Below, one piece after another: positions 10,094-20,316 of a stretch of DNA of 64,000 bases. The number at the start of each line of letters is the position of its first letter. The stretch's first letter is position 1. Origin of the DNA: Glebionis coronaria (lineage: Eukaryota; Streptophyta; Magnoliopsida; Asterales; Asteraceae). The notes below the pieces were generated by a model, which worked only from the letters and a program-made list of their open reading frames with translations, had not been told where the DNA came from and ran no database searches. The DNA lies in contig CM046878.1 of NCBI GenBank assembly GCA_025667525.1, positions 404,791,275-404,855,274 on the forward strand, in the 5' to 3' direction. The position numbers and the translations under genes were made by a program.

Positions 10094-11644
10094 CAAGAGA
10101 ACTATCTCTAAACCACTAAAGCACCTATAATAATCAGTAATAATCAGTCTACCTACGGTACATTGTAGAGAGACGTTCGACTCCACGCTTCCAGCTACGA
10201 AATTCAAGCAATAAGGGCCGGTGCCACCCACTATTCTAGTTAGACTAGGAAATTTCCCCCCGCCTCTGGTTAGTTAATTCTTATATAAGTATAAGCGGGT
10301 TTAAGCTTAGAAGAAAAGAAAGCACCAGGCTTAGAACGGGCATGGAACACAGGATTGGCTGCCAAGTGTGTAAGGCTAGCATTAAAACATAGCCGGAGAA
10401 ATTGATAGCGAAATGGCACCGCTAGATCGCCTAGCAAGTAAGAAATAAAAGTGCAAAGGTAGTAGTTAGGCAACTAATGGACAGACCAGACCGCATAAGA
10501 CTACTAGAATAGAAAAAGAGAAGGGATTCACGGGCAGTGAAGGCAACGAAGGGAGAGGAATCATTCCATTCAATTCCGAAGCCTAGCGTCTCCTGTAAGA
10601 CTCTATCACCTTAATTATTTTATTGAGGTTCTGGCACTTCTTCCTCCGGCCCTCTATTTATATAGCAAAGAAAGGCAAAGGCTCTTGCTCGAATGCGTGA
10701 CTTATGTCTCTTTTTCAATTTATAAAAAGTAAGATGAATCTACGCTCCTCGGCCTTAAGTGAATGAGAGGGTATGGGGTTCCGGGTCTTTTTCCAGTCAC
10801 AATTGACTAATAGGCAATCCCCTTTTTCCGTGATAATGTGAAAGGACTCAATTCCTTCTATCTTCCCCAGCGAAATGGCCGGCCTCACACTCTCTTATCT
10901 TATGCAGCATTTATTAGCTTAGCTGGGTTGGGTGGATCGTGCAATAAGCCTCTCTCGGCCCTCCGTTTATCATACGTCTTTATGAAAGCCTCTCGCCTTT
11001 CAAGATCCGGTCCATCATCAACTCAGTCAGATCTTCTTGTTTGCCCGCTTTGATTAGGCTTCCTTTAACGGATTTGATCGGCATTTCGAGGTCTCATGAA
11101 CTACTACTAAAAACCTACTTTTTTTCTTTTTGGACAAACGATATCAGGTCATATCCTTTGCCCTCTGTACCTGCTGGTCAATATCAGGTCAGGTCTATGG
11201 ATGGATCCAGATCTACGGGCCGGCCGGCCCCGGCCGATGAGCATAGGGAATCTATACTCGAGCGTTCAACTGGGCCCCTGACAGGATAGGTGAGGAATCA
11301 CTCTTGATCTTTTTTATTGGGGCCTACAACTTCTCCGAGCCGACTAGCATCCCTTTCCACTGCGCATTTATCGAACAAAGAAGACGACTATAGTATCGAA
11401 TTCACTTTCCATGGTGAACTGGTCGCCCCATACCTTCTGCCTGTCTCATATGTGCGGAACCAGGTCTTTTTCGGTTCCAGCCCCCCCCCCCCCCTCGAAT
11501 ACATAGGGTAGGTAGGACTGGGTGGGAAAGGGTTCCCTGTTGCCAATAAACTTTCCCCGGCCTTCGATTCAACTTACTCATAAAGGGTCTTACGTTCGGT
11601 ACTAACTAAAGAAAAAGAGTCTTCTTTCTAAGAGTAGGCGTGGA
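10094..11644. other. Organelle-type non-coding sequence
   Basis: No gene recognised. Open frames up to 82 codons occur at 10270-10473 (-), 10838-11053, 11041-11289 and 11317-11511 (+), but none shows a family motif. The sequence includes a GC-rich CCGGCC cluster near 11220 and a C14 run at 11481-11494. The last part probably belongs to the cox2 intron that ends near 11704. Confidence 0.4.
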
Positions 11645-11678
11645 GAGCTTTTTGCGAGGAAACTTGCAAGTACAGTTT
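11645..11678 (+). ncRNA. Group II intron domain V (cox2 intron 3' end)
   Basis: The 34-nt segment starts GAGC, has a GAAA loop and ends GTACAGTTT, and its two halves can pair as a domain V hairpin. It lies 26 bases before the cox2 exon 2 remnant, the expected place for domains V/VI of the cox2 intron. Confidence 0.65.
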
Positions 11679-11704
11679 GGGGGGAGACGGGCGTCGACCC
11701 AACC

Positions 11705-11735
11705 TTATGAGTATTCGGACTATAACAGTTCCGAC
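11705..11735 (+). pseudogene. cox2: cox2 exon 2 remnant
   Basis: About 31 bases encode YEYSDYNSSD, a hallmark of plant mitochondrial COX2 just after its intron. Homology stops at 11735, where AATTGA gives a stop. The fragment is very short, but its position directly after an intron domain V makes the call credible. Confidence 0.65.
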
Positions 11736-12445
11736 AATTGACGCGGGAAGGAACTATAGAATACCTGGAATCTCACAGAAAGATTTCTTTTTTGAATTGT
11801 TCATTCAATGAATTTATAACCACCTGTTGCAACACTAAACTATGCTTTAAAGGACGAACTCCACCGATTTTTGAGCTATTAAACTAGGGGATCCGAAAAT
11901 CCATTTCTTTCTCACTCCCCTCTATCAGAAAAGGAGGCTTGACTCTGAAATGGTGGTAAGGCAAGTTGTATGTATCTAGATAGAACTAGACCTAGAGCTC
12001 TGGGGCTTTAAGGGATAGGACAGGTTTGGAACCCTAACCCTGCCGCCGTTTACCGGGGCTTCCATTCAAAGCTTATAACACTTCTCCTTCCGACTTTCCA
12101 GCACCGGGCAGGTGTCAGACTCTATACATCGTGTTACCACTTAGCAGAGTCCTGTGTTTTTAATAAACAGTCGCTACCCCCTGGTATGTGCCGCTTTCCT
12201 AATCAAAAGAGATAAGAAGGCCTGTTACAGCTATCAGATATAGGGGATTTACTTCACCTTGAATAACTATCGTTAAATGGCTTTCTTTTCAGCCGCTTTC
12301 ATATTGAATTAAGGTAGTTTGCTTACTTAGTGCTTTCTTTAAGGTGACGACTTGAATGCAACTTTCATTGGGAAATGGAAGACCTCGATAAGGAAGAAGA
12401 ACAAGAGCTACATCGGCAGGACTCTCTGCAAGTGGAAGGGCGCGA
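11736..12445. other. Organelle-type non-coding sequence
   Basis: I see no gene here. The frame at 12289-12522 (-) only becomes recognisable at its first codons, which belong to the duplicated rps4 piece. Confidence 0.4.
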
Positions 12446-12576
12446 CGTTGTATTATTGTAAGTTCCCTGTTCCAAACATTTCCTTCAAGTAGACGACAAG
12501 TTTTAAATTTGAATGAAGGCATTCCTCCCTCACATGCATTTACAACAGATTCTTACTAAGACCGGTAATCCCCATA
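12446..12576 (-). pseudogene. rps4: Duplicated rps4 5' piece (131-bp repeat, copy 2)
   Basis: Second copy of 8706-8836. On the minus strand it encodes KTCRLLEGNVWNRELTIIQR again and then departs from rps4 at about 12446 into unrelated codons. It adds a third separated rps4 piece in this insert. Confidence 0.8.
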
Positions 12577-13191
12577 ATAGGCTACCGCGGCTCGCTTCGC
12601 TTTTGTTGCGGAGCTCACTGCTTTTGGAGTAGTGCTTACAGCTTGCTGCTTTCTATTCAAGCGGAGCTGGCTGTCTACTCCACTTGTATATAGACAACAA
12701 TAGCGCCCAAGATTTTCCCTTCGCATAGTTCATTGAACCTTCCAACTTCACTCCGTGGCCTGTGCTAAAGAAGCGTGTCGTAACTAATTCCTTTGAACTC
12801 ATTTCACCTTGCACCTTTTCTTTCTTTTCCTCATCCTCTCCTTTGGTATTCAATTGGCTATATTTCATAGTGAGATAAGGAATTCAATCGTATATAGTAT
12901 TATACAAAAACTGTATGGCAGGATTGACTAGCGGGATGGTTTCAAAAGAAGGATTTCTTGCGAACCCCCCTCGTTACCGTACGTGCGACTCTCACCGCAT
13001 ACGGCTCGCACAAAGACTCCTAAATTCATCCCAAGTTTCGAGGGAATCAGGGCGAGGCAATTAGTTGTTAAGGTCGAGCCCAAACGGGGGAGGCGAGAAC
13101 ATCTTGATCGAAAGCACCACTGTTCTGAATAGCGAGAAAGACTTTTTCAAATTTGATCAAATCGATCGATCATTTTTTTAATATCTTAGGT
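12577..13191. other. Organelle-type sequence with a minus-strand domain V
   Basis: No protein gene is recognised. It contains the group II domain V motif listed separately, so part of it should be intron sequence on the minus strand. Confidence 0.45.
12974..13007 (-). ncRNA. Group II intron domain V
   Basis: On the minus strand the segment begins GAGCCGTATGCGGTGAGAGT and closes GTACGGT, a near-consensus domain V hairpin with the catalytic-triad-like AGC at its base. Which intron it belongs to cannot be told; exon sequence is not visible on either side. Confidence 0.75.
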
Positions 13192-13284
13192 GGGCCAACC
13201 GACTGACCGAGTTGGGCTGGGCGTCCATGTCACAGAACCTTTCTCTAGCCAAGAATCCCATTATTGATTGAATCGAGGCGGATC
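13192..13284. repeat. 93-bp mitochondrial repeat, copy 1
   Basis: Matches 15263-15355 nearly perfectly, from GGGCCAACCGAC to GAGGCGGATC. Such short dispersed repeats are common in plant mitochondrial genomes and mediate rearrangement. Confidence 0.85.
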
Positions 13285-13354
13285 GTCTATGAAGAGAGAT
13301 TCTCGGAGGAGCAAGCGGAGGCTCAAAAGCTGGAGCGCGCGAGCGCGCTTTCCG
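13285..13354. repeat. 70-bp mitochondrial repeat, copy 1
   Basis: Matches 18524-18593 with a few substitutions; it ends with the GC-rich near-palindrome GAGCGCGCGAGCGCGC. It directly abuts the 93-bp repeat, so this spot is a junction of two recombining units. Confidence 0.8.
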
Positions 13355-14162
13355 TTTTCTCGGTTGGGAAGATAGATTGACTTAGAAACGTACTCTTCTT
13401 CCGCTTTTGTTCCGCTTTTGCAGAAAATTCTCTTACTTACGAAATTACGAGTTGGATGAACAGATCGCTCCTAAAGGTTTAATAAGACATTAGATTCTCA
13501 TTCATCAATAACTCTTAAATGGAGGAATCGATTGTATTTCGTCCTTTGTTCCCCATAGCAACTGGGGATCAAAAAGCACCAAATTTGATGACTTATTAAG
13601 GGAAAGAAGAAGTAAGAGCATGCTAGCGGGTCGGTGATGACACTGGGGAAGCCCAGTCAACCGATAGGGGAAAAAAATGCCATTCACTTGTTTATCTGCT
13701 AAAAATCATTTTCTCTTTCGACTGGGAACTGTTTACCTTTGGTGCTTTATATTTTTTTATATAAGGTAGTAATCCCGTAGAGGCAAGGGCGAATCGAGTT
13801 AGCATCCCGCCATTCATGCCATGCCTTGTCAGCTAGGCTAGTTAGCTAATTCCTTCCAAGAAATCCTAGAAACGGCGGCAGCGTCGCGAGGAGTTAACGA
13901 CCGAACGTGCTGCAACCTAGGAATCACCAGGCATCTCTTTCGCTCTATAGGGATCGGGGGGCATAGCACAATTCTTCTTGGAGGGCAAAAAAGGGTTAGT
14001 TCAGTTTTAAATCGACGATTCGTTCCGTTTTTTAAAAGAAAAAGGGGTAGTTAAGAGCATCAATTTCGCCTTTTATATCTTATAGAAAAGAGAGGAAGTC
14101 TAGCGTCGTTCCTAAAAGGAAGATGCTTTAAGGCATTCGGTAACTACCTAGTATGCTCTACT
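13355..14162. other. Organelle-type non-coding sequence
   Basis: No gene recognised. A 60-codon minus-strand frame at 13505-13687 has no family motif. Confidence 0.4.
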
Positions 14163-14666
14163 CTCTCCCGCCTTTAAGGACTCACGGCAGGAGAGCGATG
14201 AGTCCGTTCCCTTCTCTTCCGGATCGAGTGAAAGTGGAAATGCAACAAGTCTTCCGGCTTTGGAGTCTTCCTCGAGCAGTGAATCATTGGCTACGTTTAG
14301 AGCCGAAATAGCAGCCGAGAGAACGAAGCTGAGATTTATGCTCGCATACGAAGTCTCCAGAGCCGTGATTACTACAACCTTCCTCCCCAGAATAATCTGA
14401 GGGAGTATGAGGGGCTTGTTCGCGATCACTTGGATCATGCTCTCAATGTTCCGCATTATAGGAACATCCTGGATATGGAAGATTTTGAACTCACAGTATT
14501 AGAAAGAAAGGGTCTATTGCAAGATAGGCTCTTCAATCTTATGCTTGGTGAGCAAAATCTTTCTCGTATCATGGAACTTTCCCCATATACGAATATCCGG
14601 AGGGAGGCGTACGACTTCCTTGAGGGTAAGCTGGAGCCGGTGGGCTCTTTGCAACATTCCTTTTAG
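14163..14666 (+). pseudogene. Unidentified mitochondrial-type ORF remnant, frameshifted
   Basis: Two overlapping plus-strand frames read as one protein broken by a frameshift near 14310-14330. The first (from about 14163) is Ser/Glu-rich and ends around TFRAEIAAER. The second, open from 14301 and with an ATG at 14430, continues with NNLREYEGL, HALNVPHYRNILDMEDFE, LLQDRLFNLM and YDFLEGKLEPVG to a stop at 14664-14666. The composition is that of a real globular, mostly helical protein. I do not recognise the family. It could be a lineage-specific mitochondrial ORF or an N-terminal extension of a known gene. No intact start or upstream signal is visible. Confidence 0.5.
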
Positions 14667-15262
14667 CGGGATATCATGGATGGGATTCTGAATTTCTTGC
14701 TTTGGTTTGTGGGGCTTACTTCCTAGCCCCAGTGGGAGTAGTGACTAGCGTTATAGGTCGTTGGGCGGCCGGAAGGTTGCCACGAGTAAGTCAGTTTGGG
14801 GGACCGAAGGCAGTTCTCCGTGGACCGGACACGTAGCTTACCGAATCAGTTGCGACACGGATGGGAATGCATGCTACGAAAGATAGGGTCGAGTCTGATA
14901 CATAAACCATTTACTCAATATCCTTGTACGAGTCCACAATCACTACACGAGATGAACCTTGGTTTGGTGAATTGAAGTTGGCCTTAGGTGTAATAGGACT
15001 ACCAATTACTATACGCGATCGTATACTGAGGTGCTCCCCGCCGGTTGTTGGAACGACGCGAGCTGGGCCGAGTCTCGATTCAGAAAGATGAAGGGCCAAA
15101 AAGTCTAAATAGGGAGTTATAAATTCCCCATCTCTCCTTCCGCTGAGATGGCCCTCTTTTTTGTTTTGTTTGTTCACCGCGGCACGAAATCATGAAGAAG
15201 CTGGAATAACTCAGAAAGAGAGTGGCGCCTAGCCGATGAGAGCGTCTGTTGTCTTTGTAGAG
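14667..15262. other. Organelle-type non-coding sequence
   Basis: Nothing recognised. Overlapping minus-strand frames of 74-88 codons at 14911-15304 carry no motif. Confidence 0.4.
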
Positions 15263-15355
15263 GGGCCAACCGACCGACCGAGTTGGGCTGGGCGTCCATG
15301 TCACAGAACCTTTCTCTAGCCAAGAATCCCATTATTGATTGAATCGAGGCGGATC
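15263..15355. repeat. 93-bp mitochondrial repeat, copy 2
   Basis: Direct repeat partner of 13192-13284, same orientation, about 2.07 kb apart. Confidence 0.85.
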
Positions 15356-16041
15356 CAATTCATTGGCAAATGAAAAATCTACCGTTTTCACACTCAGAAA
15401 AACCTAGAAAAGAGGAAGAGTCACTAATACAAGAATTAGGTAAGCAAGCAAGAAGGAGAGGCTAGAAACGGCAGGGGCTCTCCATCTCTAGGAACATTGT
15501 GTCCAGGATCTGGTAATCTAAAGCCTTGCTTCTTCGGGTCGGCTCGTATTAGCCCGTGTTTTATTACAGGTAGTCATTCCCCCGTTCCTTTAGTCTTTTC
15601 AACGGTACTTCTGATATAAAGGAAAGAGCTTCCCGAGCCCCAAGAATGGATTAGATCGAAACGACTTTGCTGTCGAAGCCCTTTGTGTCTGTATTAATTT
15701 CTGACCGCACAGAATCTCCATAGCCAATTTTCAATTTTTGATTATGAAATCAGGAGGTGCTGCCTTTGGTACTACTCTGATTTATATGATCCAGGAACTT
15801 CCATAACGTTGGCGTGATTCGGTTTGAGCAACGGATCCTGACGTGATACATCTTCGTAATGAAAATTGAGTGTAAACATGATTTTTTTTTATTTCCCAGT
15901 ATCGATAGAATGAGCACTGTGAACTATCTGGTTCAAAAAAGATAATTGTAAAAACATCAGAGCAATATATCGTAGTGTAGAACATATTTGATGTAATGGG
16001 GATCACATTAGTAGGAATATATAGGGGCGACTATGCCGATC
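15356..16041. other. Sequence downstream of the rps4 3' fragment
   Basis: No gene is recognised. A 74-codon minus-strand frame (15782-16006) starts just after the rps4 stop but has no recognisable motif. Confidence 0.4.
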
Positions 16042-16640
16042 TTTATATGTTTTCGCCACGTGCGTTTCCGCTAAGAAGAAGAATGTTTGGATCTTTAAAC
16101 CTTAAGAGGATGATATCGAATGTGCTCTTGGCGCACGTGAGGGATGTGACCTATGTTAGGTCCATAAGATAGCACAACTTTTGGGGTTCTATAATTCACC
16201 TCCGAATAATGAGTAGATAGGGAAGAGCTTTTTCTTTTTCTCTTCATAAAAGACTGATGGGTGGAACAAGATGTCAAATTACTATAGAAAGAAGAGCTGT
16301 AAACTATAGGACTTCTTTTTCTATTTAGGGGTTTTTCATTCCTTCTCTTCAATAAGAATATCGATTTGAAATGATAAAAATGCCTCTTTATTCTCTTGTG
16401 TTCAGCGAAAGATCTGCCTAAGCATACCTTTTCGGATCCAAACTTCTTTGTTCTTTCTAAGTCTTCGTCTTGCATAGAAGAACGCAACTGTTGCAAAAAC
16501 GGGTCTTTCAGTAGTAGGCGGCATCCCCTCTTGGTTTTAAGTAAGCGGAACCATTCCGTTTTGGTTCTTCTCCACATTCTTACCGGGCTATCCAGGAATT
16601 TTCCTATGATTTTAGAAACTGAAATTTCGAACAAAAGGGT
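16042..16640 (-). pseudogene. rps4: rps4 3' fragment (mitochondrial ribosomal protein S4)
   Basis: The minus-strand frame encodes the C-terminal half of plant mitochondrial RPS4: KIIGKFLDSPVRMWRRTKTE, LLKTKRGCRLLLK, FLQQLRSSMQDEDLERTKKF, GSEKVCLGRSFAEHKRIKR and YGPNIGHIPH. After GHIPH an extra segment of about 19 bases (near 16115-16135) shifts the frame; the true C-terminus (KDPN...GNARGENI-stop) continues in another frame and ends at 16042. The open frame to 16095 is therefore the frameshifted reading. The N-terminal part lies 7.3 kb away at 8445-8782 and about 60 codons between the halves are missing, so the gene was broken by recombination and then decayed. Confidence 0.9.
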
Positions 16641-17681
16641 CGGAACTCGCTGATAGGAAAGGAGAGAAAAACAAAGCTTTCTTTGATGCCTCTGCCTTCC
16701 CTTTCTATAACATAGCCAAGCGCCCTCCTTTACAATCACTAAGAAAAAAGAAATACCAATCAAAGCCCTATCGTATCAGTACGTCTCTGTGATTTTTCCG
16801 GCCCCAGGGGGCTTTACTCGACCCATTACCCAGTCTCCCGAACTGCTCAAGTAAGTGTGCGACTCCGTATGAGGACCTCCTTCCCTTCTGCCCACTCTCC
16901 GTTCACACGGTTCTCAAAGCAGAGGAGGAAGGGTGGGCAGCGGTACCACGAGCCCTCTGTCCCACACATCTATCCAGAAGCAAGTGTAGTTCACCGGTTC
17001 CACCGAATGCTCCTATCTGTCGGCAAAGATCGTGTGAGTGTGTAGTTCTGCTTCAGATGCTTCGACATAGAATAGATCGACCCAGTTCCCGTTCTTTTCC
17101 GGTGCACTCGCTTTATATCTCTGACACACAAGGAAGGACGCGCTGGGAAGGAAGGAGCCCTAGCCTCTGTTCGGCCGATCATTCCGCTGGCATCTCGCAT
17201 TCACGCCCCCGTTTAACTGCCGCTCGGGGATGTAGTTGTAGATACGTTAGTCTTAGTGGCTCGTTGGCTCCACTTGTTATCTCCTTCTACGACATGCTGT
17301 TTTTGTCGCCATATTCCATATGTCACTTAGTCATCTCTGCCTCGCTGCGGGTCAGCACCTCCGAAAGAAACGGAGGACTTCATTCAGTGATTCGTCAATC
17401 GGCGAATCCATGCCGCGTAACCTGGCAAAGGGGAAAGAGACGATGGCAACGCACCTGATACAAGAGGGGGGGGGAGTCCGAACAGCCTTGTACGTACGCC
17501 GCTCACGCGAAGAAGTTATTCTCTAATTCAAAAAAGTCAAGCCACCTTGGTACTCTCTCGATAGCTTCAATAGTTCACTGAATTTGGTGTAATAAACCGC
17601 AAGCCCTTCAGAAAGAAGGTTACCTACTTTCGGTGGACGTGGAGCCAACGAGTTCAGTCGAATAGCGTAACGAGTCTAAGG
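16641..17681. other. Organelle-type sequence upstream of nad1 exon 1
   Basis: No gene recognised despite open frames of 62-133 codons on both strands (for example 17057-17458 +). GC content and style match mitochondrial intergenic or intron DNA. Confidence 0.4.
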
Positions 17682-17960
17682 GCTTTTGTGCAACGTCGAA
17701 AGGGTCCTGATGTAGTGGGATCATTTGGATTGTTACAACCTATAGCAGATGGTTTTAAATTGATTATAAAAGAACCTATTTCACCAAGTAGTGCAAATTT
17801 CTCCCTTTTTATAATGGCTCCAGTGGCTACATTTATGTTAAGTCTGGTCGCTCGGGCCGTTGTACCTTTTGATTATGGTATGGTATTGTCAGATCCAAAC
17901 ATAGGGCTACTTTATTTGTTTGCCATATCTTCGCTAGGTGTTTATGGAATTATTATAGCA
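17682..17960 (+). pseudogene. nad1: nad1 exon 1, 5'-truncated (complex I subunit 1)
   Basis: The frame encodes [54 protein letters not shown] and [18 protein letters not shown], which is exon 1 of mitochondrial nad1, a membrane-arm subunit of complex I next to the quinone site. About 34 codons including the start are missing at the left edge (17682). Homology ends at the exon 1 boundary (about 17958-17960), after which the frame reads into intron to 18038. Arginine in [10 protein letters not shown] and proline in LSDPNIG are the unedited states of residues usually read as W and L after C-to-U editing. In mitochondria this exon is trans-spliced to the rest, so an isolated exon 1 is normal there; its truncation is not. 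Confidence 0.9.
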
Positions 17961-18332
17961 TGCCTTTCGAATCAAATGCAACGCCCGTCTTCCAAATCAA
18001 AAGAAAAAGGGGGAAGAAAGATGGAGTGTAGCCTGTAAAGCACATGTAACGCACAGTCGGGTTGCTCACGCAGCGGATCTCTCTCTTTTTAGATATCTAA
18101 AAAGAGAGAGCGGTGTGAAAGTAATATCTTTATGTTATGGCCATTACTCATGTTTTTATTAAACATGAGTCCAGCACCCTGATAGGAGCACTTGCTGTTG
18201 CATGTGAAATTCGATTTGCGAAATAGGTTTCTATTCAGACGGTAGTCCTTCATACTCCAAACTGCCCAGTTCCTTATAAACAACCTCAATATTCTCTAAA
18301 ATATTACCAACAGATGTGTCAATACTATAACT
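17961..18332 (+). other. 5' part of nad1 intron 1 (trans-spliced group II half-intron)
   Basis: The sequence directly after nad1 exon 1 should be the 5' half of the trans-spliced intron. A perfect 32-nt palindrome lies at 18079-18110. The intron boundary base context (GCATGCC in place of the usual GTGCG-type start) suggests a mutation at the splice site. Confidence 0.5.
18079..18110. repeat. 32-nt perfect palindrome
   Basis: The arms CTCTCTCTTTTTAGAT and its exact complement meet at a GATATC centre with no mismatch and no spacer. Confidence 0.95.
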
Positions 18333-18450
18333 CACGGCCAAGTACTTATTACTTCTTGGGTTGTAATTGCTATCTAATTAGGTTCAACCGCTCTAGCCGT
18401 GCGGAACCCACAAACTATTCCTACCGGTGGTCAGAATTTCTTCGAATGAT
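18333..18450 (+). pseudogene. atpI: Plastid atpI fragment (ATP synthase subunit a)
   Basis: The frame reads HGQVLITSWVVIAI, a TAA stop, LGSTALAVRNPQTIP and TGGQNFFE, which matches plastid ATP synthase CF0 subunit a near its N-terminus. The stop replaces a leucine codon by one base (TTA to TAA) and several codons differ from the plastid gene. Homology ends near 18447. The piece lies between mitochondrial sequences, so the likely path is plastid to mitochondrion to nucleus. Direct plastid-to-nucleus insertion is possible but needs an extra event. Confidence 0.85.
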
Positions 18451-18523
18451 CCTGGATTGGTCACCTGAAGAAATTTAACATCGACGGCTTACTCTTTTGC
18501 TGAGCCAAAAAAAGAGAAAGAAT

Positions 18524-18593
18524 GTCTATGAAGAGAGATTCTCGGAGGAGCAAGAGGAGGCTCGAAAGCTAGAGCGCGCGAGCGCGCTTTCCG
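18524..18593. repeat. 70-bp mitochondrial repeat, copy 2
   Basis: Partner of 13285-13354 in the same orientation. The plus-strand frame at 18497-18757 runs through it and shows no domain. Confidence 0.8.
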
Positions 18594-19022
18594 TGCCATG
18601 CATTCTTTCATGCGGGTCACTTCCCAGGTTCAAATGCCTTGAGTTACGCTTTTTAGGGCTGCACTCAGAGCTTGGAACCGTGACCCCAGGAAAGAATCAA
18701 TTCGTTCGTGCTCCATTGAGAGAAGCACTCTCTGCCGGCTTAGCTATGAGATTGTAAATCGAAGAGGTAGTCGGTTCCTGCCAGGCACTTAGCTGCAGTC
18801 GGTTTCGGAAAACTTTCCGCTGGGGCCTAACATCAAAGGCGCAGGTTGATCTCTCTGGTTGATCGATGACAGAATGGTACGAACAAATCATATTCATTGG
18901 ATTTGGTAGTTCTCCATGGAATTCTCTCTTTATCCCTTTGTATATGTTTATAAATGGGTGTGCACCTCCAGATTAGCTTAGCTGGGTCGAACAAATCAAA
19001 GTCATTCGATTTGGTAGTTCTC
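18594..19022. other. Sequence leading into the 83-bp array
   Basis: No gene. A string of about 38 bp (GAACAAATCA...TTTGGTAGTTCTC) occurs twice, near 18881 and 18989, the second directly abutting the first 83-bp unit. Confidence 0.5.
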
Positions 19023-20316
19023 GGGTCGCACTGTTCATCCGATGGAGTAGTAAAGGAGACTGTTGCTATGGATGGATAGAAAGCAATGCAAAGAGATCTT
19101 TATCCGGGTCGCACTATTCATCCGATTGAGCAGTAAAGGAGACTACTTCTATGGATGGATAGAAAGAAATGCAAAGAGATCTTTAACCGGGTTGCACTAT
19201 TCATCCGATTGAGCAGTAAAGGAGACTGCTATTATGGATGGATAGAAAGCAATGCAAAGAGATCTTTATCCGGGTCGCACTATTCATCAAATGGAGCAGT
19301 AAAGGAGACTGCTGCTATGGATGGATAGAAAGCAATGCAAAGAGATCTTTATCCGGGTCGCACTATTCATCCAATTGAGCAGTAAAGGAGACTGCTGCTA
19401 TGGATGGATAGAAAGTAATACAACGAGATCTTTATCCGGGTCGCACTATTCATCCGATTGAGCAGTAAACGAGACTGCTGCTATGGATGGATAGAAAGCA
19501 ATGATCTTTATCCAGGTCGCACTAATCATCTGATTGAGCAGTAAAGGAGACTGCTGCTATGGATGGATAGAAAGCAATACAAAGAGATCTTTATTCGGGT
19601 CGCACTATTCATCCGATTGAGCAGTAAAGGAGACTGCTGCTATGGATGGATAGAAAGCAATGCAAAGAGATCTTTATTTGGGTCGCACTATTCATCCGAT
19701 TGAGCAGTAAAGGAGACTGTTGCTATGGATGGATAGAAAGCAATGCAAAGAGATCTTTATCCGGGTCGCACTATTCATCCGATTAAGCAGAAAAGGAGAC
19801 TGCTCCTATGGATGGATAGAAAGCAATGCAAAGAGATCTTTATTCGGGTTGCACTATTCATCCGATTGAGCAGTAAAGGAGACTGCTGTTATGGATGGAT
19901 AGAAAGCAATGCAAAGAGATCTTTATCTGGGTCGCACTATTCATCCGATGGAGCAGTAAAGGAGTCTGCTGCTATGGATGGATTGAAAGCAATGCAAAGA
20001 GATCTTTATCCGTGTCGCACTATTCATCTGATTGAGCAGTAAAGGAGACTGCTGCTATGGATGGATAGAAAGCAATGCAAAGAGATCTTTATTCGGGTCG
20101 CACTATTCATCTGATTGAGCAGTAAAGGAGATTGTTGTGATGGATGGATAGAAAGCAATGCAAAGAGATCTTTATCCGGGTCGCACTATTCATCCGATTG
20201 AGCAGTAAAGGAGAATGCTGCTATGGATGGATAGAAAGCAATGCAAAGAGATCTTTATCTGGGTCGCACTATTCATCCGATTGAGTAGTAAAGGAGACTG
20301 CGGCTATGGATGGATA
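19023..20316. repeat. 83-bp tandem array, 15 full units plus a partial
   Basis: Units start GGGTCGCACTATTCATCCG at 19023, 19106, 19189, 19272, 19355, 19438, 19514, 19597, 19680, 19763, 19846, 19929, 20012, 20095, 20178 and 20261. All steps are 83 bp except 19438-19514 (76 bp), where seven bases are missing. Units differ by a few substitutions. Each contains AGCAGT...ACTGCT, which can form a 6-bp stem with a 7-nt loop. The frame at 19743-20042 is only a reading through repeats (unit length is not a multiple of 3). Confidence 0.95.

Noticed and set aside
19743..20042. 99-codon ORF in the 83-bp array as a gene
   Set aside because: It is a reading through tandem repeats; the unit length is not a multiple of three and the frame depends on chance.
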